A stretch of 64,000 nt of DNA from Campylobacter concisus UNSWCS (GTDB lineage Bacteria; Campylobacterota; Campylobacteria; Campylobacterales; Campylobacteraceae). The notes below the pieces were generated by a model, which was not told the origin of the DNA, searched no databases, and saw only the letters and a program-made list of their open reading frames with translations. The stretch lies in assembly GCF_000466685.1 (NCBI RefSeq), contig NZ_ANNG01000031.1, positions 1 to 64,000 on the forward strand. Direction: 5' to 3'. Shown piece by piece: positions 1 through 8,766 of the stretch. Position 1 is the first letter of the stretch; every line of letters starts with the position of its first letter. Made by a program: the position numbers and the translations under genes.

Positions 1-1149
1 AGCTTTTAAATTTCCTTTTTCTATCTCTTTAGCTGTTGATACTGATTGATTAACAGCAGTAGCATCTTGATTAGCAGTGTCTTGGATCTTTTTGATGTTT
101 TCGTTGATGAGCTGTGCCATAACACCGAATTCATCTTTAGAATTTATATATATAGGATCTGCTTTATTTGTTTTATAGTTAAGCAGATCAAAGAAAGATA
201 GCAGGCCTGTTTTTAGTTTGAGGATGATTTTTAGGAGGTAAGAAGATAGGTAAAGTGAGAGTAATAATCCTAAAATAAGCACTACCACAAGCACTCCGAC
301 AGATGCATATGCAAGTGAGTTTAGATCCTCTAAAAGCTCGTCTTTATCAAGCTCACCGATAAGATACCAGCCCATATTTTTGATATATTTTGAGCCAATC
401 AATAAATTTCTGCCATCTTTTTCTAGTGAGACATAGCCACCATTTTCACTTAGAAGTTTTTTGAGATTTGCATCGCCGACTAAATCTTTTAGGTTGCCGC
501 TTACATCTTTACCGATCTTGATGTCGCCTTTTTCATCGACAAGTAGAAATTTACCGCCACGACCTATCTTTTGTGACTGGACAAAATTTACTATCTCGCT
601 TAAATTTACGCCAGTCGCTGCGATACCATAAAATTTATCATCTTTTTGAACTTTGTAGTTTATATACATCATTATCTTGCCGCTGCCGTCTTCAGCCTTG
701 TTTATGTCGATTAGGCTTAGGCTGCTGCCATCTTTTAAGGCGTAGTACCATTTGTCATTTTCTGGATTAATGACCTTTAAAATTTTATCTTCGACGTAGT
801 AGTTTAGGGTTCTATCTGATCCAAACATTATTGTATCTAGCTTTAAATTTTTAGTAAGAGTTTGAAAATAGTCAAACAAGACCTTTCTGCCGTGCTCGTC
901 CTCGCCATTTTTAACCCAGTCTATTAAAAAGCTATTTTGAGTTATTTGATAAGAAGCGTCGATTATCTTATCGATGTAAGATTCTATTTTATAGCCAACT
1001 TCATTGACAGCAAGTGGAAATTCTTTACTTTCGACCCTGTCGGTATATAAATTTTTAGCCATGTTATAGGTCACAAGACCAACCACACTAACACAAACTA
1101 AGATCATGACACTTAGCACAAGTGCCGTTCTCATCCTGAGTGATTTCAT
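1..1149 (-). CDS. Methyl-accepting chemotaxis protein, N-terminal part (cut by window edge)
   Basis: The reading frame starts at ATG 1149 behind an AAGGAG ribosome site at 1156-1161 and runs off the left edge after 383 codons. The visible protein has a first membrane segment at about residues 9-30, a periplasmic region of about 250 residues resembling a double Cache ligand-binding domain, a second membrane segment (VGVLVVVLILGLLL...) near residue 285, and then a HAMP-like linker. The signalling hairpin is outside the window. In this family such proteins sense small ligands and control CheA. The ligand cannot be predicted from what is visible. The 100 bp upstream is very AT-rich and gave no convincing promoter. 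Confidence 0.85.
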   Translation of the reverse strand, partial: MKSLRMRTALVLSVMILVCVSVVGLVTYNMAKNLYTDRVESKEFPLAVNEVGYKIESYIDKIIDASYQITQNSFLIDWVKNGEDEHGRKVLFDYFQTLTKNLKLDTIMFGSDRTLNYYVEDKILKVINPENDKWYYALKDGSSLSLIDINKAEDGSGKIMMYINYKVQKDDKFYGIAATGVNLSEIVNFVQSQKIGRGGKFLLVDEKGDIKIGKDVSGNLKDLVGDANLKKLLSENGGYVSLEKDGRNLLIGSKYIKNMGWYLIGELDKDELLEDLNSLAYASVGVLVVVLILGLLLSLYLSSYLLKIILKLKTGLLSFFDLLNYKTNKADPIYINSKDEFGVMAQLINENIKKIQDTANQDATAVNQSVSTAKEIEKGNLKA

Positions 1150-1277
1150 CGCGTTCTCCTTAAATTAAATTGACAATTTTATTACAATATATTTAAATAA
1201 TATTTAATTTTATAAATTAGAAATTTGTGAGATTTTTTGCAAGAAGCATCTTGCCTCTTGCAAATTTATATTAGGAT

Positions 1278-2048
1278 TTATTTTTTAAGGTCGTATTTAG
1301 CGAGCATTTTGTCAAATTCGCCAGATTTTTGTAGCTCTTCGATCGCAGCATCTATCTTTTTGATAAGATCAGTATGTTTGCCCTTATCAAATGCCATCGC
1401 AAAGCCCTCTGTGCCGTCAGGAAGTCTCAAAAACTCCTCTAAGTCTGGATTTTGTTTTAAAAACTCAACACCTATTGGGCTATCAGTAAGCACAACATCG
1501 ATCTTGCCAGCACTTAGTGACATTATAGCTGCTGCTACGTTTTCAGCTGGGATTGACTGAGTTGTGATCTTTTTAGCTGCCTCCTCTTGAAGTGTGCCAA
1601 CTTGAGCTGAAATTTTCTTATCTTTAAGGTTATCTTTATTTACATCTGAGCCTTTTTTGCGGATAAATAAATTCTCTGAAAAATAATATGGCTTAGTAAA
1701 ATCAACAGACTTTCTTCTCTCATCAGTCGCACTCATGCCGCTTATCGCGATATCGATCTTACCTGTTTTTAAAGCAGGTATTAGCCCATCAAAACTCATA
1801 TTTGCAACGTCAAATTTGATCCCAGTTTTTTTAGTGATCTCATTTAGAAGATCGATCTCAAAACCAACGATTTGATTTTTATCATCAAGATACTCAAATG
1901 GAGGATAATCAGCACTTGAACCTACCTTATAAACTACCTCTTTGCTAGCTTCTGGCGCATTTGCAGCGGTTTTTTTGCCACTATCATCACCACAACCTAT
2001 AAAAAACAGGGCTAACCCTAACGCTAGAACTTTTAATAAATTTTTCAT
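1278..2048 (-). CDS. Polar amino-acid ABC transporter, substrate-binding lipoprotein
   Basis: This 256-residue protein begins with a lipoprotein signal (FIGC lipobox, Cys about residue 19), so it should be anchored in the inner membrane facing the periplasm. The rest is a bacterial extracellular solute-binding protein family 3 fold; the segments SSADYPPFEYLD and VGFEIDLLNEI and the ISGMSATDERRK region are typical of cystine/glutamine/histidine binders. It is the last gene of a permease-ATPase-binding-protein operon and lies 11 bp after the ATPase gene. AAGGAG precedes the ATG. The substrate (cysteine, glutamine, aspartate or other polar amino acid) cannot be fixed from sequence; C. jejuni CjaA and Peb1 belong to the same family. 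Confidence 0.85.
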   Translation of the reverse strand: MKNLLKVLALGLALFFIGCGDDSGKKTAANAPEASKEVVYKVGSSADYPPFEYLDDKNQIVGFEIDLLNEITKKTGIKFDVANMSFDGLIPALKTGKIDIAISGMSATDERRKSVDFTKPYYFSENLFIRKKGSDVNKDNLKDKKISAQVGTLQEEAAKKITTQSIPAENVAAAIMSLSAGKIDVVLTDSPIGVEFLKQNPDLEEFLRLPDGTEGFAMAFDKGKHTDLIKKIDAAIEELQKSGEFDKMLAKYDLKK

Positions 2049-2059
2049 TTTACTCCTTA

Positions 2060-2788
2060 TTAGTGATTTAAAATTTTACCTAAAAACTCTCGCAGACGCT
2101 CGTGCTGCGGATTTGTAAAGACATTTTTTGGCGTATCATCAACTGCTATCTTGCCTTTGTCCATAAAGAAAATTCTATTTGCCACGTTTCTTGCAAAGCC
2201 CATCTCGTGAGTCACCACAAGCATCGTTATGCCCTTTGCTGCGACATCTTTCATGATATCAAGCACCTCGCCGATCATCTCAGGATCTAGCGCGCTTGTT
2301 GGCTCGTCAAATAGTATCACCTCTGGCTCCATAGCTAGGCTTCTAGCGATGGCGATACGCTGCTTTTGACCGCCTGAGAGCTTATGCGGATAGGCAAATT
2401 TCTTATCGCTTAGCCCAACGCTCTTTAGCAGTTCATCTGCCCTCCTCTCAGCACTCTCTTTGTCTAAGATCCCAGCTTTTATCGGAGCTAGGGTTAAATT
2501 TTGCAAGACGTTTTTGTTTGCAAAAAGGTTAAAGTGCTGAAACACCATGCTCACTTTTTGGCGAATTTTATTTATATCTGATTTTTTATCCAAGATATCT
2601 TCGCCGTTTATCTTGATATGCCCGCTATCTGGCTCTTCAAGGCGGTTTATGCAACGCAAAAATGTACTTTTTCCGCCACCACTTGGACCAATTATCGCTA
2701 TGACTTCGCCTTTTTTGATATCAACGCTAATGTCGTTTAAAACAAGTAGATCGCCATAGCTTTTATTTAAATTTTTAATCTCAATCAT
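2060..2788 (-). CDS. Polar amino-acid ABC transporter ATP-binding protein (GlnQ family)
   Basis: At 242 residues this is normal length for a GlnQ/HisP ATPase. It shows the Walker A motif GPSGGGKST (about residues 34-42), the Q-loop, the signature LSGGQKQRIAIA, Walker B VILFDEPTSALDP and the switch histidine in VVTHEMGFA. It powers import through the permease encoded immediately upstream; the two genes overlap by 8 bp, indicating translational coupling. Confidence 0.92.
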   Translation of the reverse strand: MIEIKNLNKSYGDLLVLNDISVDIKKGEVIAIIGPSGGGKSTFLRCINRLEEPDSGHIKINGEDILDKKSDINKIRQKVSMVFQHFNLFANKNVLQNLTLAPIKAGILDKESAERRADELLKSVGLSDKKFAYPHKLSGGQKQRIAIARSLAMEPEVILFDEPTSALDPEMIGEVLDIMKDVAAKGITMLVVTHEMGFARNVANRIFFMDKGKIAVDDTPKNVFTNPQHERLREFLGKILNH

Positions 2789-3491
2789 GGCGATTTAGTC
2801 TCCTCTCAAGTAGTTTCACCAAGAAGGTGAAAAATTTAACGCTCACGTAGTAAACGATGCCTGTAAAAATGACTGGCTCTGGGCTGTAAAACACTGCCTG
2901 AAGGCTCTTACTTTGCATCGTGATATCAACAACACTTATGTAGCCAACGACTGAAGTTTCTTTAAAAAGCGAGATAAATTCGTTTGCAAGCGCTGGCAAG
3001 ATGTTTTTTGTAGCCTGTGGAAAAACCACCTCACGCATAGAAACGTAGTAGTTTAGGCCCATCGCACGAGCTGCCTCCATCTGGCCTTTATCAACGCTAT
3101 TTATGCCGCTTCTTACGATCTCAGCTACGTATGCTGAGCTATTTAGTCCAAGTGCGATCACAGCGACGTAGAAGTTGTCACTCCAAGTGGCGAAAATGAC
3201 CACTGAAAATATAAGAAGTTGAAGTATTACAGGCGTTCCACGCAAGATGTCGATGTATTCGTCTATTATAAAATTTATAACTTTGATGTTTAAAAATTTA
3301 ATAAACGCCAAGATAAATCCAAGCGTAATACCTATGGCGACACCACCGATAGTAAGCCCCAGCGTCACTCCGTAGCTCTTGATATAGGCTAGCTGCTGAG
3401 CATCGCTAAGTTCCCTTGGGTAGAAAAAATATGCGCCCAATGAGACGATTGTTATAAAAAACAGAAATTTAGCTAAATTTTGAGCCTTCAA
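2781..3491 (-). CDS. Polar amino-acid ABC transporter permease
   Basis: This 236-residue inner-membrane protein has about five hydrophobic segments and the HisM/GlnP-type coupling region (YVAEIVRSGINSVDKGQMEAARAMG), which contains the EAA-like loop that docks the ATPase. It is the first gene of a three-gene importer operon. The start is TTG at 3491 with AAAGGA just upstream. Only one permease gene is present, so it presumably works as a homodimer. Confidence 0.9.
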   Translation of the reverse strand: MKAQNLAKFLFFITIVSLGAYFFYPRELSDAQQLAYIKSYGVTLGLTIGGVAIGITLGFILAFIKFLNIKVINFIIDEYIDILRGTPVILQLLIFSVVIFATWSDNFYVAVIALGLNSSAYVAEIVRSGINSVDKGQMEAARAMGLNYYVSMREVVFPQATKNILPALANEFISLFKETSVVGYISVVDITMQSKSLQAVFYSPEPVIFTGIVYYVSVKFFTFLVKLLERRLNRHD

Positions 3492-3640
3492 CTTCGTCCT
3501 TTTCTTTAAAATGTAACCTTAAATGATACGAAAAAAAATATATCATTTTGCTTAAAAATTTTTAAGGAACAAGCCCGCTCATTGAAATTTAAATATTTTT
3601 GTAATAACATAACCGTTTTATTTTATTTGAAAGGAATTTT

Positions 3641-5128
3641 ATGAGCTTTGGGTCTTATTTAGCCATCGCCATCTATTTTGGCTTTTTGCTCTTTATCGGA
3701 CGATATTTCTACGATAAAAACGCAAGTATGAACCAATATCTGCTGGATAACCGTCAAATGGGTCCAGTCGTCACCGCACTTAGTGCTGGCGCCTCTGATA
3801 TGAGTGGTTGGATGTTACTTGGCGTGCCCGGGGCCTTATACGCAACTGGCGTTGCAAATGTCTGGATGATAGCTGGTCTTATCGTGGGAGCGTACTGCAA
3901 CTACTTATTTCTAGCAAAAAGGCTTAGGGTCTATACTGAGGTTGCGAGCGACAGCATCACGATACCTGATTTTTTAGAAAACCGCTTTAAAGATAGGACT
4001 AAAATTTTAAGGATCGTATCTGGCCTTATCATTTTGATATTTTTTACCCTTTACGTAAGTAGCGGTATCATCGCTGGTGGCAAGACTTTTGAGAGCTTTT
4101 TTGGCATAGGCTTTAAATATGGCGCGATATTTACGCTTTGTATCGTGGTCTTTTATACGTTTTTTGGTGGATTTAAGGCTGTTAGCATAACTGACGCATT
4201 TCAGGGGCTTTTGATGTTTTGTGTCCTAGTCTCGATCCCAGTCGTGGCATATCTAAATTTAGACTTGCCAAGCGATACAAATTTGATAAAAGAGATAAGC
4301 AGGCTTGATGCAAATCACCTAAATCCATTTAGAGACCAGACTTTCTGGGGCATTTTGGGCCTTCTAGCTTGGGGGTTTGGCTACTTTGGGCAACCACATA
4401 TCATCGTTAGATTTATGGCGATACGTGACTCAAAAGAGCTTGCAAAGGCAAGAAGGATCGGCATTGGCTGGATGACGATCGGCCTACTTGGTGCTATTAT
4501 GAGCGGACTTATCGGCTTTGTCTATTTTAGCCAAAGAGGCGGACTAAGCGATCCTGAGACCGTGTTTTTAAAGCTTGGTGAGCTACTTTTCCCGCCATTT
4601 TTTATAGGTATCATCATCTCAGCCGTGCTTTCAGCGATCATGAGTACCATCTCTAGCCAGCTTTTAGTCACTTCAAGCTCGGTCACAAAGGACTTCATCT
4701 TTGCCTTTTATAAAAAAGAGGTGAGTCAAAGCACGCAAACAGCGATCAGCCGCTATGCGGTCGTGGTCGTAGCGATAATTGCCACAGTGCTTGCCTTTAT
4801 CTCTACAGATAACGTTCTAAACGTAGTTGGCAACGCTTGGGCTGGATTTGGCGCGAGCTTTGGACCAGTGCTACTTTTTAGCCTTTACTGGAAGCGTATG
4901 AGCGCACTTGGAGCGCTTGCTGGCATGATAGCTGGCGGTGCGACCGTAATATTTTGGATAACATCAGGACTAAATGCCTATGTTTATGAAATTTTACCAG
5001 GCATTTTAACCTCAAGCCTAGCCATCATCATGGTCAGTATCTGGGGCGACGCGATAAATAAAATGACTAGCGAGCCACACGAGCAAGTGATAAAAGATGA
5101 ATTTGAAAAGATGAAGACAAGGCTTTAA
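3641..5128 (+). CDS. putP: Sodium/proline symporter
   Basis: The 495-residue polytopic protein belongs to the sodium:solute symporter family. It has about 13 hydrophobic segments and the PutP-type signatures SAGASDMSGWMLLG near residue 48 (sodium/proline site) and a GxxAWGFGYFGQPHIIVRF stretch near 245-262. It would import proline for use as carbon source or compatible solute. It stands alone, reads on the plus strand away from the ABC importer, and has AAAGGAATTTT immediately before the ATG. A strong hairpin follows the stop codon. The proline dehydrogenase gene often paired with putP is not adjacent. Confidence 0.9.
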   Translation: MSFGSYLAIAIYFGFLLFIGRYFYDKNASMNQYLLDNRQMGPVVTALSAGASDMSGWMLLGVPGALYATGVANVWMIAGLIVGAYCNYLFLAKRLRVYTEVASDSITIPDFLENRFKDRTKILRIVSGLIILIFFTLYVSSGIIAGGKTFESFFGIGFKYGAIFTLCIVVFYTFFGGFKAVSITDAFQGLLMFCVLVSIPVVAYLNLDLPSDTNLIKEISRLDANHLNPFRDQTFWGILGLLAWGFGYFGQPHIIVRFMAIRDSKELAKARRIGIGWMTIGLLGAIMSGLIGFVYFSQRGGLSDPETVFLKLGELLFPPFFIGIIISAVLSAIMSTISSQLLVTSSSVTKDFIFAFYKKEVSQSTQTAISRYAVVVVAIIATVLAFISTDNVLNVVGNAWAGFGASFGPVLLFSLYWKRMSALGALAGMIAGGATVIFWITSGLNAYVYEILPGILTSSLAIIMVSIWGDAINKMTSEPHEQVIKDEFEKMKTRL

Positions 5129-5138
5129 ATTTAAGCAA

Positions 5139-5158
5139 GGTGGCTAGCTTTAGCCACC
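5139..5158. terminator. Hairpin terminator between putP and the tsaD remnant
   Basis: An 8-bp perfect stem GGTGGCTA/TAGCCACC with a GCTT loop lies 11 bp after the putP stop. It is flanked by AT-rich sequence on both sides, so it could serve the converging transcripts too. Confidence 0.7.
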
Positions 5159-5176
5159 ATCAAATTTACTCTAATT

Positions 5177-5425
5177 TTAAATTTCAATTTTCTTAAAGCT
5201 AACCCTTGGATTTATAGTTAGCTTATCATGCGAGATAAACTCTTTTTTTAAGTATTTCTCACGTCCAGCTCTTGCTATCATCAGCGCGTTATCAGAGCAA
5301 AACGCAAGCGATGCTAGTAAAAGCTCGCACCCATTTTTTTGGCAAAGCGCTTCAAGCCTTTTGCGTAAATTTAAATTTGCACTTGCTCCGCCAACTATGC
5401 CAAAACGCTTGAAATTTCTATGAGA
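5177..5425 (-). pseudogene. tsaD: C-terminal remnant of tsaD (tRNA threonylcarbamoyladenosine synthase)
   Basis: An open stretch of 82 codons ending at TAA 5177 reads KRFGIVGGASANLNLRKRL, then SLAFCSDNALMIARAG, then a LTINPRVSF tail. These are the hallmark C-terminal blocks of TsaD/Gcp (GGVxxNxxLR and the FCTDNxxMIA block). An in-frame TGA at 5426-5428 precedes it, there is no start codon or ribosome site, and the ATPase core with the metal-binding HxxxH motif is absent. Only the last quarter of the gene is left, directly downstream of mnmC on the same strand. tsaD is essential in most bacteria, so an intact copy should exist elsewhere; this looks like a duplication or rearrangement scar. Confidence 0.75.
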
Positions 5426-5440
5426 TCAAGCTTGTTAAAT

Positions 5441-7309
5441 TTATACCTTTAGTCCTTTTTTCAGTTTTCTTATCAAAAATCTAGCAGGATGAAGCTCAAA
5501 AAATAGCGATCTTTCTATGCAAAGTGGGCGAGCAAGCACAAGATCGGTTATCAAATTTGCTCCAAGTATCGCCGTGCCAAGGCCACGCGAGCCATGAGCG
5601 AAATTTACAAAGATATTTTTTTCGTAGCTTGCTTTTGGGTTATTATCTTTATTTTTACTCCAAAATAGCCCTTTGTAGTTTTGCTTGTAAAACTCCTCGT
5701 CATGCAGGGCGCCGATTATCGGAAATCTATCTCCGCTATAACTTCTATATCCCACACGTGAGCCGATAATGGTGGCTTTTGTGGCGTCAAAAAACTCACT
5801 CACATCGCTTAAATTTTTAGCGTTATCCTCATCTTTAGGCGTGTCGCAAATTTCATTTCTAGCGTAGGTTGCGCCGATGACTTGCACCCCTTTTACTGCT
5901 GGGCAGATGTAGCCTTTTGCACTTAGTGGTAGAGTGTTTTTTAGCACTGGCTTTAGGTGCGTAACTTGACCTCTGACACTACTTATTTGCATGTCGTAAG
6001 CTTTAAATATCTCGCTACTTTTGCTACCTGTGCAAAAGACCAAGATATCAGCCTCCAAGCTTTTTTTATTTTTAAATTTAACGCTTATCTTGCCATTTTG
6101 CAGGTGCGTCCTGCTCTCGTACTCGTGGTTAAATAAAATTTCAAAGTTACTTGATAGAAATTTACAAATTTCTCTTGGTCTAGCATAAGCCGCCTCTTTT
6201 ATAAATATCCCAGGATATGGCTTTAAACTCTCATCAAATTTAAAAACATCCTCCGCGCTTTGATCCTGCCACGAGGCGTATCGCTTGACAAGCTCATCAT
6301 CAAACGCATAGTCGATGCAGCCATTAAATTTGATGAGACTTTTTGGCAAATTTGCCTTGTAAAATCTCACTGCTTGCAAAAACACATTTATGTGCATGCG
6401 GCCTAAATTTACCCAAGGCTTCGTAACTAGTGGCATCAAGGCGCCGCAGTGATTACCTGAGCCATTTGTCGCGACCTCGCTCTTTGCCTCGGCGATCACC
6501 ACTTTAAAGCCATTTTTGGCTAGCTCGCTAGCTGTGGCAAGCCCAGCCACTCCTGCTCCTATAATAAGCGCTGTTTTGCCTTTTACGCTGGCGACTGGCT
6601 CACACCTCACAAACCAAGCGTCCTTTAAATTTTCATCCTTTTTCTCTAGCACGGCGCTGCTCATCTGGCGTTTTCTAGCGTAGCCCTCTTTTAGGCTCAG
6701 CAAAAAGCCAGCATTTTTTAGCCCATCTTTTACCATTTTTGCGCACGAGTAAGTTCTAACTATGGTGCCAACCCTGCTTAGCTTTGCGATCTCTTTGAAG
6801 ACGTCCTCGCTCCAGATCGAGCCATTTTTGCTTGGGGCAAAGCCGTCTAAAAACCAGATATCAGCGCTAAAATCAAGCTCAGGCAAAATTTGATCTGCCT
6901 CGCCGTAGCAAAGATCAATGGTGATATTTGGGGCGAAATTTATGCGGTGTATGCCAGAAATTAGCGGCGGATAGAGCGAAACTAGCTTTTTAGCATAGGC
7001 TTTAAAAATGCCTAAATTTTCATAAATTTTTAAAAGATGTTCTTTTTTGATAGGGCTTTTTTCGATGCTAACGAAGTGAAGTTTTTTAAAGCTATTTTTA
7101 AATTTCTTACAAAGTGTGAAGAAATTTAGCCCAGCACCAAAGCCAGTCTCAGCGACTATAAAGCTATCTTTGCTCTGCCAAATTTCATCAAGTGCGCTCG
7201 CAAAGACAAATTCACTCTCAAGCCAGGGCTTGTCGGTGTTAAAGTAGATATCGCCAAACTCTTCGTTAAATGGAATTTGCCCTTTAAAGCTCAAATTTGC
7301 ATTTTTCAT
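5441..7309 (-). CDS. mnmC: Bifunctional tRNA mnm5U-modifying enzyme MnmC
   Basis: The 622-residue product has two parts. Residues 1 to about 230 are the SAM-dependent methyltransferase (MnmC2-type, with ETGFGAGLNFFTL as motif I and the WFLDGFAPSKN block). From about residue 245 follows an FAD-dependent oxidoreductase (IIGAGVAGLATASELAKNG dinucleotide motif and a C-terminal FAHGSRGLGTA block). Together these convert the carboxymethylaminomethyl wobble uridine to methylaminomethyl-uridine. The start overlaps the amiA stop by 4 bp. The enzyme is normal in length and no key motif is missing. Confidence 0.92.
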   Translation of the reverse strand: MKNANLSFKGQIPFNEEFGDIYFNTDKPWLESEFVFASALDEIWQSKDSFIVAETGFGAGLNFFTLCKKFKNSFKKLHFVSIEKSPIKKEHLLKIYENLGIFKAYAKKLVSLYPPLISGIHRINFAPNITIDLCYGEADQILPELDFSADIWFLDGFAPSKNGSIWSEDVFKEIAKLSRVGTIVRTYSCAKMVKDGLKNAGFLLSLKEGYARKRQMSSAVLEKKDENLKDAWFVRCEPVASVKGKTALIIGAGVAGLATASELAKNGFKVVIAEAKSEVATNGSGNHCGALMPLVTKPWVNLGRMHINVFLQAVRFYKANLPKSLIKFNGCIDYAFDDELVKRYASWQDQSAEDVFKFDESLKPYPGIFIKEAAYARPREICKFLSSNFEILFNHEYESRTHLQNGKISVKFKNKKSLEADILVFCTGSKSSEIFKAYDMQISSVRGQVTHLKPVLKNTLPLSAKGYICPAVKGVQVIGATYARNEICDTPKDEDNAKNLSDVSEFFDATKATIIGSRVGYRSYSGDRFPIIGALHDEEFYKQNYKGLFWSKNKDNNPKASYEKNIFVNFAHGSRGLGTAILGANLITDLVLARPLCIERSLFFELHPARFLIRKLKKGLKV

Positions 7310-8766
7310 CTATTTTTTGCGAAATATCCATCTATGCCGTTTGCGATGCCGTTTGCAAGGGCTTTTTGATAGGCCTCGTCAAAGAGTTTTTCGCCTTCTA
7401 CTGGATGCGTGATGTAGCCGATCTCGACAAGAACTGCCGGCATAAGAGCGCCCACGAGTACCCAAAATGGCGCCTCTCTCACGCTACCGTCGCTGGCTGC
7501 ATAGACCTTTCTAGCGCTTGCTAAAATGTCCTTTTGGATGTCGATACCAAGCTTGTTTGAAGCGATGATCTTCTCGCGGTTTAGCACGTTTAGAAACGTT
7601 TGCTGAGAAAAATAGTTCATCTCTTCAATGTCTGATTTGTTTTCAAGTGCGGCTGCGTTTTTGCTGCGTTCGCTTCTTGCAGGCGATAAGAAAAATGTCT
7701 CGATACCGTGCATACTCTTTGCTTTAGCGGCGTTTGGAGCGGCGTTTGCGTGGATTGAGACAAAGAGGTCAGCCATCTTGTCGTTTGCAAATTTTGTTCT
7801 TGATCTTAAATTTATAAAAACATCAGTTGATCTAGTGAAATAGACCTTGTAGCCACGAGATTTTAGTATCTCGCCAAGCTTTTTGGCTACACCTAAAACG
7901 GCTGTTTTTTCTTTTAAACTGCCATTTACCGCACCAGGATCCGTGCCGCCATGCCCTGGGTCGATGACGATCGTTTTGTTGCGTGAAAATTTACCCGCAG
8001 CAACTGGAGGCAAAGGCTCTTCTACTGGCTCACTTTGTGCTGGCTCACTCTGCGCTGGCTCAGACTTTAAATTTGGCTCTACTGCGCTTTGTGCTGGCTT
8101 TTCATTTTTATTTTTAAGCTTATGAAGCGGTGCTCTTACATTTTCATTTGAGATGAAATTTTGAGCGCTGATTATTAGCAAATCCCCAGTCGCATTTGCC
8201 TTTATCGTCTTTTGCACCTTGTCAGAAAAGATGATCCTGACGGTGTTTTTGTCATACTGAGAGATGTGGATGTAGTCTGAGATGAAATTTTTATAAGTTA
8301 GTGGGTTGCCATTTAGCCTGCCATCAATGTCCATGATATTTTTGTAGACATTTTGCTGTTTGGCAAACGATGTTTTTAGCCTTGCGGTATCTAGCTTTGT
8401 ATTAAATTTAAGCACCAAGGTGTCATTTACCTTTGTGGCACTTAGTAGCGTTAAAGCTGGCGAAACCGCTGGCGCGCTGGCACCTTTTACGCCGTTTATC
8501 GCATTTAGGTCTCTTATATATGCGCTTGAGTCAAAGCCAAGCGCCTTTGAGCTTGTTATTAGCCTAGTAAGTGCCTGCTTTTTCGTGTTTTTGTCGTTTT
8601 TGATGATCGCATCGACATAGATATTTTTTATATCGTTGTGAAGCTTTATCTTAGCGCTTCTATTTAGAGCCATAAGATTTCTATCAAATTTGGCAAAAGT
8701 CTCCGAATTTGTCGCCGCAAAAAGAAAACTAAATGCTAGAAAAAGAGATATTAAAACCCGTTTCAT
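7306..8766 (-). CDS. amiA: N-acetylmuramoyl-L-alanine amidase
   Basis: This 486-residue periplasmic enzyme starts with a Sec signal peptide (about residues 1-18). It has an N-terminal AMIN-like beta-rich region, a Pro/Glu/Ser-rich linker with short AQSEP repeats near residues 230-255, and a C-terminal Amidase_3 domain from about 265 (IDPGHGGTDPGA, SIHANAAPN, VEIGYITHP). It cleaves the amide bond between muramic acid and the stem peptide during cell separation. Amidases of this type are usually switched on by LytM-domain activators; a degenerate LytM gene with ftsEX lies about 6 kb upstream in the same run of genes. The start overlaps the upstream gene by 4 bp. Confidence 0.9.
   Translation of the reverse strand: MKRVLISLFLAFSFLFAATNSETFAKFDRNLMALNRSAKIKLHNDIKNIYVDAIIKNDKNTKKQALTRLITSSKALGFDSSAYIRDLNAINGVKGASAPAVSPALTLLSATKVNDTLVLKFNTKLDTARLKTSFAKQQNVYKNIMDIDGRLNGNPLTYKNFISDYIHISQYDKNTVRIIFSDKVQKTIKANATGDLLIISAQNFISNENVRAPLHKLKNKNEKPAQSAVEPNLKSEPAQSEPAQSEPVEEPLPPVAAGKFSRNKTIVIDPGHGGTDPGAVNGSLKEKTAVLGVAKKLGEILKSRGYKVYFTRSTDVFINLRSRTKFANDKMADLFVSIHANAAPNAAKAKSMHGIETFFLSPARSERSKNAAALENKSDIEEMNYFSQQTFLNVLNREKIIASNKLGIDIQKDILASARKVYAASDGSVREAPFWVLVGALMPAVLVEIGYITHPVEGEKLFDEAYQKALANGIANGIDGYFAKNR

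Noticed and set aside
1278..3491. Assignment of the ABC importer as Peb1 (aspartate/glutamate)
   Set aside because: The Peb1 locus has two permeases in C. jejuni; here there is one, and substrate residues cannot be judged by eye.
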